Below are positions 1 to 20,841 of a stretch of 64,000 nt of DNA, in pieces. Each line of letters opens with the position of its first letter. Positions within the stretch are counted from its first letter, which is position 1. The notes below the pieces were generated by a model. The model was not told the origin of the DNA, searched no databases, and saw only the letters and a program-made list of their open reading frames with translations. Origin of the DNA: Coriolopsis trogii (taxonomy: Eukaryota > Basidiomycota > Agaricomycetes > Polyporales > Polyporaceae); contig JAHYIO010000023.1 of NCBI GenBank assembly GCA_020543525.1, positions 1,488,001 to 1,552,000 on the forward strand. The letters are read 5' to 3'. The position numbers were made by a program, and so were the translations under genes.

Positions 1-3000
1 ATTGCTGGCCAGGCGAGGACGCACGCACCTGCGCCATCCGCCGTTACCCCCAGCAACGTGAACATCACGGACGAGCTCATCACGGGTGGTCTCGCGACCC
101 TCATGCTTCGCTTCTGGATCGAACGTGACGAGCGGGGACACCGACGAGTACCCGCGCTCTTCCATAGGCTGCGCATCCGCGTCAGCGACAGTCTGCACCC
201 GCTTCACGGTAACAAGGCTGTCTTCCGGATCGAGTGCGAGTATGCGAATGGGGCGGTACGATGGGTCGTCTATCGGCAGCTGCGTGAATTCCTGTCTTTG
301 CACGGGCACTACACGCTATCTAACGCATACAACCGTAATATCGAGACTTTGCCCGAGTTCCCGCTTACGAGTGAGTCCTCCATACCAGCGGTGTGCATGT
401 ATTGTCCACTCATTCTTATGGCAGCCCTTCCATACTTTAAGTTCCTGAAGGAGCGAGGCAATTACGTAGGGAGGGCAGACTTTGCTCGTTTGCAACGCGA
501 GACTCTAGAGAACTACTTGATTGGTCTCATACGTGCCGTCGTACGTATTCATCTGGTTTATGTGAGCATTTGCTGATGGAGACACAGATGTTCCATCCTG
601 CGGTCAACCGGCTTGCTGGCTTCCTCGAATTCGGAGCCCTTACTATCGCGCTTGCGCAGTCTGGAGGTGCACAGTACAAGGCCGGTTTCCTTCGCCTCGA
701 GGGAGTAGCTCCCAAGGGTGCATTTGGACGGCGAGCCGCCGGATGGCGCGAGAAGAAGAAGCAACGATGGTGTACTGTAAGGGAGAGCTATCTCGTTGCA
801 ATGGAAGAGATGGGAGAGGTCAGAGTCGTCATGAGCGCTGCATGCATAGTCTCGTGCTAATCCGCCCTGGTCAGCTCACAGTGTGGGACGTCTTCCTCAT
901 TGACCAAGACTTCGCCATCGAACGGCCAACGAGGTACTACCGACAGGGTTTGCATCTCTTTCAGGGAGAAGAGGACGAGCCGCACGACGAGGAGCTCATG
1001 GCCAACGAGCACGAGACAAAGGCTGAACTCCACGGAACCCAGCCACGGAAGCGCCTCGCGTCCACAGTCGGATCTATCAAGAGCTCCATCTCCAAGGTTC
1101 TCCACGTTGGTGGGCACAAGCATCACGGTCACGATCATACCCGTAACAGCACGTCTCCCAATCACCTCAGTCCTAACGGGATATACGGAGACCACCGGCA
1201 GTCGCATGAAACGACCATGTCTGACTCGTCGAGTAGCATCTCGGGCCCTTCGACACGCCCATTGACGCCCATGCTTGATCCCTCGACGAACACGAATCCG
1301 CTGGAACAACAGGGACACGAGAACGAGCACGACGAGCACGCGCCCGAGAACGCTGCAAAGCACAAGAAGAAGAGCTCGAAGGACGTCTCGAAGCATGTGT
1401 TCTACGTCGTGAACTCGCAGACGCGGCTGAAGTTGTATGCGAAGAACGAACGGCAGATGCTACAGTGGATTGCGGCGTTTGAGAGGGTTGCGAGGGAAAG
1501 CCATTATACAGGCAAGAACCGGTTTGATAGTTTTGCGCCTATACGGCTGAACGTGGCTGCCCAGTGGTTGGTCGATGGGGTGAGTAGCGCTCGTATCTGT
1601 GTGTGTGTTGTGTCGAAGGTCATTGGTTGGGATGCAGCGCGACTACTTCTGGAACCTGTCGAGAGCGATTTTGCTTGCGAAGGAGAGTATCATGATTCAT
1701 GACTGGTGGTTGTCTCCCGGTAGGTTATCCTTGCAGTTCCCCTCGGACCAATGGCTCAACAAACGACAGAGCTACAGATGAGGAGACCCAACAAGGAAAA
1801 GTATCGCCTGGATCGACTCCTAGAGAAGAAAGCCAACGAGGGCGTGAAGATCTACATTATCTTATAGTACGCTCCTTCCGATATACGGCTCTATCCCCCA
1901 TGTGTTGACATCCTTGCAGCCTAGAGGTCTCGAGCAGGACTACGCCCACGGACAGCCAGTGAGTTTAACAACATTGAAGTGGACTCTAGTCTCATGTTTC
2001 CCATATAGCTACGCAAAGCAACGCTTGACAGCATTGCACCCAAACATCATGGTACAACGGTCGCCTTCCCATTTCCAGACTGGTACTTTCTACTGGGCAC
2101 ACGTATGTATTGCCACTTCGATACGTATGATTCTGGGAACCTAAGATGACTGTCTCTGTCAGCACGAGAAACTCTGTGTCATAGACCAGGCTATTGCGTT
2201 CATGGGCGGATTGGACCACTGTTTTGGACGGTGAGTCTATCGTTGTCTTGACTCCGACCAATGATATTGATGCACGAAGTCTCCAGGTGGGACACTCCAC
2301 AGCATGTGCTCGTGGACGATCCCGAAGTCAATGGAGGACAAGGCGATCCCATATGGCCGGGTACGCACTAGCTATAAAGGATAGTTGAGTGCACACATTG
2401 ACGTGTGACAGGCAAGGACTATAGTAATCCTCGCGTGCTCGACTTCCACTCGCTCAACAAGCCAGACGAGGACATGTACGATAGGTCCAAGGTTCCCCGG
2501 ATGCCGTGGTATGTTGAGTTGATACGCTCTTCTTGGATCAATACTCACGTTTGGCTTCAGGCATGATGTCTCGATGCAGGTAGTTGGACAGCCTGCTCGT
2601 GACCTCGCGAGGCATTTCGTGCAGAGGTGGAACCACCTACTCAGGATCAAGGTGAGTGAGACGTGGCACGACTTTCGCTAACTAGTCTGCTGATGCCTAC
2701 TCGTCCGTCGTCAATGTAGAACCACTCACGGACAATGCCGTTCTTGCTCCCTCCTCCAGAGTTCAAACCTGGAGAGCTGGCGGACATGGGACTCACTGGT
2801 ACATGTGAACTTCAGATTTGTCGCTCGGCCGGCCCTTGGTCACTGGGGACCCCGGACAGGATAGAACATTCGATCCAGAACGCGTACCTCAAGGGTGAGC
2901 GATACGCGCCTCATCCGGACGTACCAGGACTGCTGACGAAAATGATCAACAGCGATTCAGATGTCAGAACATTTCGTGTATATTGAGAACCAATTCTTCA

Positions 3001-5413
3001 TCACTTCGTAAGAGTGACCTCATTGTGTTGCTTTTTGCGTTGCTCAATTGCAATGCAGAACGGTCGTGAACGAGGTCAAGATAGAGAATCGGATCGGAGA
3101 CGCCATTGTCCACCGCATCATCCGAGCGCATCGTGAAAATACGCCGTGGAAATGTTGCATCGTCATTCCTTTGCTTCCGGGTTTCTCATTCCCTGTGGAC
3201 CACGGAGACGCCAGTGCGGTGAGCCTGCTTTGATACAGCAATTGGATATGGTGCTCACCGTCGTTTGGTAGATTCGCATCATTCTAGAATGCCAGAATCG
3301 AACTATATGCCGTGGTCCCAACTCGATTTTCGGTCGACTGAGGAAGGAAGGCATAGACGTGCGTGTGTACAGTATTGACTCTCCTGCAACTAATACTGAG
3401 GTCCTCTAGCCGGACGACTATATCACGGTCTTTTCGCTGCGCAACTGGGGCAAGCTGCGTGGAGAAGTGTTGACGACGGAACAAGTCTATATACATGGCA
3501 AGGTCAGCGTATGCTGAGGGATACACAGGACTCTTACTGACCGTGGCTCACCCAGGTTTGCATCGTCGACGATAGACTCGCGATCATCGGCAGCGCGAAC
3601 ATCAATGAGCGATCCCAGCGTGGAGATCGTGACTCGGAGATTGCTGCTGTTATACGTGACACTGACATGATGGATTGCACTATGGCCGGCAAGCCGTTCA
3701 AAGTCGGCCGGTTCGCGCACACACTTCGTGTACGGCTGATGCGGGAACATCTCGGCGTTGACGTAGATAGCCTTTACGAGGAGGACCTCATGGCGTCTGA
3801 GCCGACCAAGGAGCTGCATGAGCAGGTGCCCTGGGATCCTGAAGACGAACAAGAATTCGGGAAGGAAGGCGGCGTCTCGCGTGTTGCCAAGCATGAGCAA
3901 CACAATGCTATGGGTAACCTGTGGCACGACGCTGTCGATGGTGCCACTCAGGGTAAGTTGTGAATCTCGATGTCTTAGCAGATATTATGTTAACGGCTTA
4001 TTAGCTATGTATGCCGCTGGCGAGGTAGGAGCCGATGACACGTCGAGGCTGCTGAACAAGGTCGGAATCACAAAGCATGGAAACGCTACTGCGGGCGAGG
4101 AGTATCTTCAGGAGGAGCGGAGGATGTATACCCGCTCGGGGGAGAAGGAACCAGGCTTCCCCAGCTCGATTGTCCCGACATTGGAGGAGAAGGTGATAAG
4201 TGAAAACCAGCTAAAGAGGCAGAACGGAGCTGTCCCTGCTCAGGAAGAGTCGGAGATGGGTTCGTCGTTGCGGTCTGGGAGCTCTCGTTCCCCTCCGAAT
4301 GGTCAGGGCGAAAACGGTAAGACCGCCGGTGGCAAGACGGATGGTTCAGCGGCACACGACGGACCCGAGACAGCTGGCGAGCCTCCTGAAGCGAGGCTCG
4401 AGACTGGGGAGTTATATGGCGCACCGGCAGACGCGTCTGTGGATCCGCAACATGACGACCAACCTCCCCATGCGAGGTCAGGCAAGAAGGATGCGGACGA
4501 GGAGGAGGAGAGAGCGCCTGGGGCTAGGTCCACGCTCAGGAAGCATCTTGCGGCCAAGCTCGGGAACAAGCAGTGGCAGCTGCCGACCCCAGCTCCCCAT
4601 GTTGATCCTCATGGCTTCGAGGACCCGATTTCCGATGCATTTTGGAAGGACGTCTGGGTTGCGAGCGCTGTTCACAATGTGTGTCCTTTTGTTGACCTTG
4701 GACTGCGGCTTGCCAACTAACGTTCGATTCGCCATACAGACCGAGATATTCCGGAAGGTGTTCCACGCTATTCCTGACGATCTTGTCACGACGTGGAAGC
4801 AGTACAAGGAGTTCGTTGTTCATCATGAGCGGTTGAACAAGCCGGTACGTCATACTTCCTGGGATACGAACAGCTCGAGTAACTCAGCCACTCTTGCGTA
4901 GGTTAAGGAACACGATCCTTCCGATCCTCCTCTAGCTCGTATGCCTTCGGAGGCCGCTGATCATGAGGCTCCTGGTCAAGCGCGGCTCGCTGAGCACTAT
5001 GGGAACGCCTCTCAAGATGCATTGGCGCGGGAGAAGGAGCATGCCGATGACGAAGATCTGCCATCCGCGAACACTCCCATTCCTCCGGAGAGCCCGACCC
5101 CTACCAAGGAGAAAGAAAAGGAGAAGCGAGCGGCTTCGAAGGGCCCCAAGCCGTTCGATCAGGCAGAAAGGGAGGAAATGGAGGCCCTGTTGCATGAACT
5201 TCGTGGTCACCTAGGTATGCACACCGCGTTTCTCTATTGTCAAAGTTGCTCATGGAATTTGCAGTGCTCTATCCCACACGGTTCTTGGAAGGAGAGGATG
5301 TTGCCAACAACTTCTTATTCTCCTCTGATCGGTGAGTGTTTTCCGTCTGACGGAGTGCTGTTTCCCCGCTGAAGAGAAACGTCAGGTTGCTCCCTTTGCT
5401 CATCTACAACTAG
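1..5413 (+). CDS. SPO14: Phospholipase D, PLD1/SPO14 type (5' end outside window)
   Basis: This enzyme hydrolyses phosphatidylcholine to phosphatidic acid and choline in membrane traffic and signalling. The frame is open from base 1, so the N-terminus lies upstream. In order the sequence shows a PX domain (about 55-540), a PH domain (about 590-1530, interrupted by an acidic and His-rich insert), and two catalytic HKD motifs. The first is HEKLCVID near 2162-2190. The second is IHGKVCIVDD near 3493-3572, followed by GSANINERS. A long charged, low-complexity linker (about 4000-5200) separates the second HKD from the conserved end. After the last intron the protein finishes NNFLFSSDRLLPLLIYN, as PLD1 proteins usually do, with TAG at 5411-5413. 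There are more than ten short introns, whose limits I did not all fix. PX, PH and two HKD motifs together leave little doubt about the family; the symbol follows yeast. Confidence 0.93.
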
Positions 5414-5849
5414 ATATACCCTTAATCCTTACTATAAGTCTTCTCCGATACCACATTCGGGAACTGCAGTTAAATCCGGACTCAAAGCAGATGTATCAAA
5501 ACTTGAACTTCGGTTAGCTCGGTATATAACTTATATCCACGAAAGCGGACGTTCCTTATCACTCATAATGCATTACCTTGGCAATTTGGTCACGAATCGC
5601 TGTCATAGACAATATAACCAACCTCTATATCTGCGTACAGGATCAGCTTCGCCGTTCGCTCAGGAATTCGGACGTGACGCGGTACCGATTCGAACTACAT
5701 GCAGAGTCACGATTGGCGGAAGGACGCCGGTCGGACTTCGAACTACAATCCGCTCCGATAGAAAACTTGTTCCCACGTGACACAGGCGCGTCAAGCGTGA
5801 CGGGAGCGCTTACTGAGCAAGCACCCAACCTTGTCTCTCGTCCACGACG
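5414..5849. other. Intergenic region upstream of PRP8
   Basis: This stretch lies between the phospholipase D stop and the PRP8 start. No convincing coding sequence is visible. It must hold the phospholipase D 3' UTR and the PRP8 promoter. I saw no tRNA or recognisable regulatory motif. Confidence 0.5.
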
Positions 5850-14156
<8,307 letters not shown>

Positions 14157-14385
14157 AAAGTTACGCTCTGGACCGGTTGTGCTTGTATCACATGTGTATT
14201 GTAGTCGTACCACGAACTGTAATGTCTGTTTGCTATTCTCATAATTTCTTGTGCCTCCGCTCTTGGGGTGTTCTCACTTGTGGACGTGGGGCACTCGCTG
14301 CCAGTAGTATCTGTCAACTCAATCGTTTACTTGAGGCTCCTGAACGGATCGCTGGTATGGTCCGATGGTAAATTGCTCAGAGCAA

Positions 14386-14709
14386 TCATGTTAATTGGTC
14401 GCGATCTGGGCGAGCAGGCACATATTGAAACGAGCGGGGAGGGCCAAAATTGAATAGACGCTTGCTTGGCGGAAGTATCTGAGGTCGGATCTGGGTGGTA
14501 ACAACCCTGGTCGGCAAAAGGTCAACGTCAACGACGACTTGGTCCTTCTCATCGTTCGCAACGTCGTCTTCGACGAGCACGGTCGTCGTCGGCGCAGGGG
14601 ACGACGCGCACACGTCCGAGGATGCTTCAGCTGCAACTTGCGCAGGTCCGTAACTTTTGACTTCTATCAGAGCGGCCTCACGCTTCGTGATGTATCCCCG
14701 TGCTGACAA
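14386..14709 (-). CDS. Possible small exon antisense to the PH gene start
   Basis: This minus-strand frame of about 107 codons has coding-like composition: acidic in the middle (VEDDVANDEKDQVVVDVDL) and ending RSFQYVPARPDRDQLT before TGA at 14386-14388. No ATG begins it. Upstream in the same frame a TGA appears before any ATG, so if real it must be the last exon of a spliced minus-strand gene. It overlaps the likely first codons of the PH-domain gene on the other strand by about 20 bases. I do not recognise the family. It could be a chance frame in the PRP8 3' region. Confidence 0.27.
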   Translation of the reverse strand: MSARGYITKREAALIEVKSYGPAQVAAEASSDVCASSPAPTTTVLVEDDVANDEKDQVVVDVDLLPTRVVTTQIRPQILPPSKRLFNFGPPRSFQYVPARPDRDQLT

Positions 14710-17700
14710 GACTCTCCCCCCCTCCTCCTTCCTTGTTCTCTCCCCTCATGCATCTCCGCCCACGTCGACGTCCTCGACGACCGTTACGACACAGTCTGCC
14801 TCTTCCTCCTTCGTGCCTCACATGTCCTCCACCCCACGCGCCGCCAGCCCCGTCAATGCCACCGCGCAGGTCGCGCGCCCATTTCGCTTCTCAGTGGCCC
14901 CGCAGGACATGGAGCCAGGTCGCAGGCAGAAGCTCCCTGGCCTCCTCACACGCAAGCGTACGTCCTCAATGCCGCATAGGAAGGACAAGGACACCCCGTC
15001 TGGTACGTGTTTCTTCGTCCTTTCCTCCACCACATCGGAGCGCCCACTTCCCAGTCATTGTGCGTGGAATGCTGCTCCCCATACTGTTGGACTATGAGCG
15101 CGGTGGCATCAACGGTCTTTCGTACACGTATCTGTCTATCTCGCGGGTGGACACCGCTTTGGCTGTCCACACCATGACTATATGCGGGCGCGACGCTCTG
15201 CCTTCCGCAACGTCAACCGCCGGGTGCCATCGCGAGAACACCGTAAGACTGCGAAATCTCTCGGAGCTTGCTCGTTTCCATGCCGCGCCATCTCCATCCC
15301 AGCGTCTTCGAGACGTCCTTCCTCGATTTTCTATAAGCGTTGGCGCGCTGACAGCCAACGATTGCAGACCCTTTTACAGCGCATCCCTCGGGCTCTGCCT
15401 CTTTCGTGACCTATGAAGTCCCCCCCACGGCTGCTCCCTCGCAAACCATGAGCTCCTTTTCACCGTCGCCAAGCAATCCTGTGGCGAACCTCCCCAAACG
15501 CTCCCGGGGCAGCCTGCTCATGTCATCTGGGATCACCCTCCCCTTCTCCAGGAATCGAAACAAGAGCAAGAAGGTTCAACCCCCTCCTGCATCCACTCCC
15601 TTCGTGTTCTCGGAGGTCATAGAGATATCTGCCCCACCACCATTACCACCAGACGAGGATGAAGACCGGGAACGGTTGCGTGACAGGGCAGCGCAGTCGA
15701 TAGGGGTGTTGCTGGAAGACCGTGAGAGCCTGTCTTCGCGGTCGCATACGCGGTCATTTTCGCTCTCGCACGCGCGTTCTGACCGCTCGCGTTCCCGCTC
15801 GCGGTCCCGGTCACGTTCAATATCACCAACACGGTCGAGAATGCGGGTGGCGAGTTCGCGTGCAGAGACTCCAGCCGTGCGGCCACTACCCCCATTCCCC
15901 GCGCCTCAGTCCGCACTCTCGCCTTGGGTCCAAAGGTCCTCCAAGGTTGCGAGACACTACCCACCTACATCGCTACTTCTCTTCGCACTTGCCAAGCAAT
16001 GGAAGTCCCGTGTGCTGGTGTTGACTTCTTCCCCATCGTCGGTTGCCGGCCCGCCGACACACACAGCTTCGTTCTCATCTCAATCACCATATTCGACACA
16101 TTCTTCTGCGTCACTTCCTCAGAATGTGGCACATTTGCATCTGTTCAAGTCGGAGAATGGCGGGGAACGAGAACTCGAACGAGTCGAGATCGGCGCTGAT
16201 AGTGTTGTCTTCGTCTCCGAAGATGAGATCGGCGGTCGGCGGGGTGTAGTGAGAGTAGGAGGGGTAGCAGGCGCGGAGATGACCCTTTCTATGGCCAATC
16301 AGACGGAAGCTCAAGACTGGATTGCTTCTATCAAACATGCCGTACTGAGTGAGAGGTGAGCTGTACTGTCTCATGCTTGTGACGATAGCCACTCACACAG
16401 TGCTTGAATTATTCTAGGTCTGTACGAGCGGGTCTCGGGGCCATGGCTCAATCGAGCGGGGTAGAGCCACGGGGGGACCTCGACGTCATGCTGTCTATGC
16501 GAGCTCAGGGCATCTTCACTCCGCCTCCGCCCGCAGCGACCGCTGTGACCACTACAGTTGCGGCCATTCCTCACGGTCCCACCTCCTCTGAGACCGCCCC
16601 ATCCTCCCCAGCGCCGTCTCTTCGTTCCGCATCTCCGCCACTACAGCGACCACCGTCAGTTGCTGTATCTGCTCTCCGTGGCCTATTTGGTGCGAGTCGA
16701 CCACGCTCTCCTTCCGGTGCAACGATAGATACCACCTTCGGTTCTATCCCTGAGCATGGTCGTTCGGAAACGCCGCCACCGCCTGAAGACTCCTCCTTTG
16801 GCCGCGCAGGTACTAGCCTTCTAAGCATGCTTCGCTCTAATAGCGTATCTAGTGAAAGGCCCCTTTCGCCCATAACGCCGATTACATCTGTCCCAGGCAC
16901 GCCTCGTATTGGGAGCACAGCTCTTGCCGACCTACCAGTGCAAATGGGCCTCATTTCCCCTCATAGTCCCCCTCCATCGCTAGACCAGAAGATTCTTCAG
17001 GACAAAGATCGTGAAAGCATACTTCCGGCCATCGGTCGCGATAGGAGCAGCGGTCTTGGGCTTACGGGAATCAACGGGAGTCTCGATGGACATGTCACGA
17101 AACTCCAGAATGGTTCCACGCCCCTGGGGAGCGCCTCTCTCCATCCACCACCGCGCCGCAGGGCGTACACTGCCAGTGGTGTGCCTCCGATCACACAATC
17201 CAATGGCGAAAGGAATGGGTTTGCTTACACGCATACAAATGTCAGTGCGGCCGAGACCCTCGGAGTCAGGCATAATGGTAGTGCCTTCCTCTCGCCCTAC
17301 CCAACGTCTCCTGCCACCTCCGCAACGACATCCCCTACTCCCATCTCACCCTCTGGAACATCGAGTCCCAAGTTCAGCCCTAGTCCGAGTCTCAGTCCTA
17401 GTTTAAGCGCGAACGGTGTGAACTCCTCATCGCCGCAGCAGACACGAGATGGCCGCCCACGGTCTTCGTGGTCCTCGGTATCGTCCTTGGGCTCGAGTGA
17501 GCAACCCGCTCGGCCCTCAATCGAACTCAATACGAAACGTTGGTCTCGCCAAGGCATCCTCCCGAAGCGTCTCACCCCGCCTAGTGGTCCTCCTCCCGCC
17601 ACCCCACCGACTGCGACTGCCCCTCTTCCGACTTCGTCCCCGAGTCGTTCGTATCAGCAACGCCATCCTTACGCAGCAGAGAATTCACCAAGTCGTTCAC

Positions 17701-18833
17701 CGTCACAGCGGTCCGTTCATAGCCCACAGAGCATGATCTTACAAAGCTTTTCGAAACGCACTTCCGGTTCCTCTGTTCGAAGTGACAATACGGTCAGCAC
17801 CACACAAAGTCGTGCGACTACAGGGAGTAACTTCATCAGCACTACGATCTTGCAGCCATCTTCCCCGAACATGCGACCTCGGTCGTCACACCGTGTTTCC
17901 GTACCGCCTCCTCAGCGTCCAATCCCCAGTATGGCTCTTCCGCCAACACCAACACCTGGTATCGATGAGTTTGGGCAAACAGGCCTTGTGATACTTCCAC
18001 CGCCAGCCCCCCTTCCAACGCTCTGGTCCTCTTCGTATCCGTCACGACCTCCTCACTCCGCACCGGCAACGAGGACATCCTTTAGGGAGTCGTTCACATT
18101 GCGCCCTGGTCGTTTCTCCTTGGCTCCACCCACGCTTCCACCTTCAGCTGTACTCCCTCCCCGGCCGGACGAAGTGCTAACACCTATTCCCACTCGACCG
18201 TCGCATCATCGTCGAAGCACTAGCAATGGTACTCCCATTGGCTTACCTACTATCCCAGCCTCCCCCCATCCGCTGACTACTCTCAACCCTCCGGACGATA
18301 GTGTGACGCCAACGTCAGCGGCACCTCCCGCGCCGACTTCAATCGCCTCCCGCTCGAGCCTCCTGATCAAGAAGCGTCTGCGTATGCTCAGTGCGCCATC
18401 ACCCATCCCTCCACCTCTAAATCCGCTTCCAACTCCCCCTTCACCAGCGCCGTCCTCTATTAACCCTTACTCCTCTCCTCCGACGCCCATTGGCGAGCCC
18501 ATCACCACGCTACAAAATGACCCCAGCTTCATCACATTTTCAGCTACGCCGCCACAGTCCCCCATTTCGCCCATTACTCCGATCATGCCTCCTATCCTGC
18601 CTCCTCCTCCCGAGCAATCTCCGGAGTTGCATGGTATCACCTCGTTGTCTCCACCCCCGCGCAGGGGTTCCAGGCAGATCTCTGTGTTGCAAATGGAGTC
18701 TGACAGCGAAGGGGAGGACGAGGAGAAGGAATTCGACTTCAAGTTGGACGGCTCAGGTGACCCGGCGGTGGGAAAACCTCTATCCCTCTCACCGCAGCAG
18801 TCGGTCGCGTCGCTGGAAGACGTGTGCACATAG
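14690..18833 (+). CDS. PH-domain protein with long disordered proline/serine-rich tail
   Basis: The model joins exons 14690-15002, 15368-16355 and 16418-18833, giving about 1,238 residues in phase. Residues roughly 180-245 are rich in Arg-Ser pairs. A PH-like domain follows. It starts near SPWVQRSSKVARHYPP (about 15920), is split by a Ser-rich loop, and closes with the amphipathic helix SMANQTEAQDWIASIKHAVL (16291-16350), which is typical of PH domains. The remaining 800 or so residues are almost all Pro, Ser and Thr with many SPP and TPP motifs, likely disordered and phosphorylated. Two weak points are the start (ATG at 14821 is an alternative) and the long first intron of 365 bases. A PH domain suggests binding to membrane lipids or a small GTPase; the exact function is unknown. 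Confidence 0.72.
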
Positions 18834-19566
18834 GCATATAGTACAATATTCTAGATGCGCCCTCCGTCGCCATTTGCCTCTGTATTCCGCTTTGATCCTC
18901 TTCCGTATACTTCTTGCGACGGGCGAGTCCACATTGTGCCCTCCAATCCCATACACCGGCAGGTGACACGGTGTCTTGGGCTCGCTAGTTGCTCTTGGTG
19001 TTTATCTTTTCTCCAGGTCTGACGTTAGGTCTTTGCTCGCTATCATGTTTTTTGTGGTTCTCGACGCCTGGGTCGCATCTTGTCTCTTCATGTATCATGC
19101 CTTCGACGCTTACGTCTCTTACGCCGTACGCAACTCTTACGTTCCCTGCCCCGACCGCCACACGTTCAAATTCTTGTTGTTTGTGTCTCGCTCCTGTTTT
19201 CCCGGCTCCGCCTCTCCATTCAGCTCGCGTGAGGTTCGCTTCGTCGGGTCGACGTGTCTCCGTTTGTAGTTACAGTTACAGTACAATACCGTCTTTGTCT
19301 TCGTCTATTTACTTACGGTGTTCTGCGGGGCGCAATAACTCTGGCATATGTACTATAGTCATGGTCTGCAATCTGGAACTACTTCACTCTCGTTCGATCG
19401 TCGCAACGCTCATCCAGACCCTTTCATGGTTGTTCTGGGAGGTGGCTCCAGACCTCATTGCGCCTCACGAGTTAGAGAAGTGGCCATATGGTCTCTTGGA
19501 TATCGAGGGGCAAAATCACATGCATTGCAACAGGATATTATACGACTATAACGAGAGTAGTATATT
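18834..19566. other. Convergent 3' region between PH gene and COQ5
   Basis: This is the tail-to-tail gap between the plus-strand PH-domain gene and the minus-strand COQ5 gene. Frames here are short and not coding-like, and no repeat or RNA gene was seen. It probably holds both 3' UTRs. Confidence 0.5.
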
Positions 19567-20664
19567 CTAAAGTTTGACACCGGTGTGGATGCTGGCTATG
19601 CCGTCCCAAAGGTCGATCCACGCTCCGCCCTTGCCTTCATGCAGGGCGCCAGTGGTGAAGCCCGCGTCCTGGATCATTTTGGCGAACTCGGGTTGCGGTG
19701 GGAACCGACGGATGCTCTCGACGAGGTATTGATATGACGCACGGTCCCCGGCGAGGATGGTGCCGAGGAGGGGAATGACAGAGAACGAGTATTGGTCATA
19801 AATTCTATGCAAGTAGAAGGTAAGTTCAAGATGCCCGAGTCTGCAGGACAGGAGGGGGAAGATGGACTGACGTGCGGAACAGGGGGTTGTTCACCCTGCT
19901 GAATTCTAAGCAAGCGAATGTACCTCCTGGCTTTAGGACGCGGTAGGCCTCCTTGAGCACGTCGGGGACAGAGGTGCAATTGCGGATACCGAAGGCGATA
20001 GTGTAGAGGTCGTACGTGTTCGAGGGGAACTCGGTCTCGGGCATGGCCTGCGCGTTCGCTTCCTTGAACGCGATCTGCGGGGCTGCAAAGTGGAGGAAAA
20101 GACGCGTATGAGGCAAAGGTATAAAGATGGAGGATAGCAAGAGAAGGCAGACGCACTGTTGTGGTACATGGTCTTCTTGAACCGCTTGAAGCCCTCCTTG
20201 AGCATCTCCCCGTTGATGTCTACCACGTCCACGCTCGTCTCCCTGTCGGCGTAATTCTCCCGTGCAAAGTCTAGGATGCGGAGAGCGATGTCTCCCGTCC
20301 CGCCTGCAACGTCGATGCACCGGAGGGGACCGCGTGCTCCTGGCTTGAGGCGCGACACGAAGTCGTCCTTCCAGAGTCGGTGCACGCCCATGGACATGGC
20401 GTCGTTCATGACATCGTATGACGACGCGACGCTGTCGAACACATTTCGCACAAGGGACTCCTTCGCCTCCTCCGGCACGGTCTGGAAGCCAAAGTGTGTT
20501 ACCCGCTCATTGCGTGCGTCGACGTTGGGGCCTGAACTGGAACCGGAGCTCAGCGGCGTTTGTTGCGCGTTTTGGTGGTTGTGCCGTGCAAGGATGGACG
20601 AGGGCTGGAGATGCGGTTTCGAAAGGAGGGGCCGGGAAGTTGGGAGGCGGAGAGCGCGATGCAT
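19567..20664 (-). CDS. COQ5: Ubiquinone biosynthesis C-methyltransferase COQ5
   Basis: COQ5 is the mitochondrial SAM-dependent enzyme that C-methylates 2-methoxy-6-polyprenyl-1,4-benzoquinol in coenzyme Q synthesis, within the CoQ synthome. Exons 20157-20664, 19872-20082 and 19567-19804 join in phase to 318 residues, close to the fungal norm. The first 30 or so residues are rich in Arg, Leu, Ser and Pro with no acidic residue, as in a mitochondrial presequence. The UbiE/COQ5 signatures are clear: [20 protein letters not shown], the SAM-binding loop [20 protein letters not shown], and [16 protein letters not shown], then [13 protein letters not shown] after the second intron. It is divergent from FCF2, with 177 bases between the start codons. 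Confidence 0.96.
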
Positions 20665-20841
20665 GACGGTGAGCTTCAGGGCGCGTCATGGGGTCCTGGG
20701 GGTTTGGCACGATCACGCTTCCGGACCCCGTGAACCCTGTGTGGTCTATTCAATTTCTCAATAGGGCGTCTGTGGTCTACTACTCTCTCCTCGACCCCTC
20801 GGGTTCCTGAACGTCTCATCTTGCTCCGTAGCTCGTGAACT
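20665..20841. promoter_or_regulatory. Short bidirectional promoter region, COQ5 / FCF2
   Basis: Only 177 bases separate the opposed start codons of COQ5 and FCF2, so both promoters and 5' UTRs must fit or overlap here. I could not pick out a dependable TATA box or known operator. Confidence 0.55.

Noticed and set aside
5650..5800. GTTCGAA-like words suggesting a tRNA B box
   Set aside because: No matching A box or cloverleaf could be drawn on either strand.
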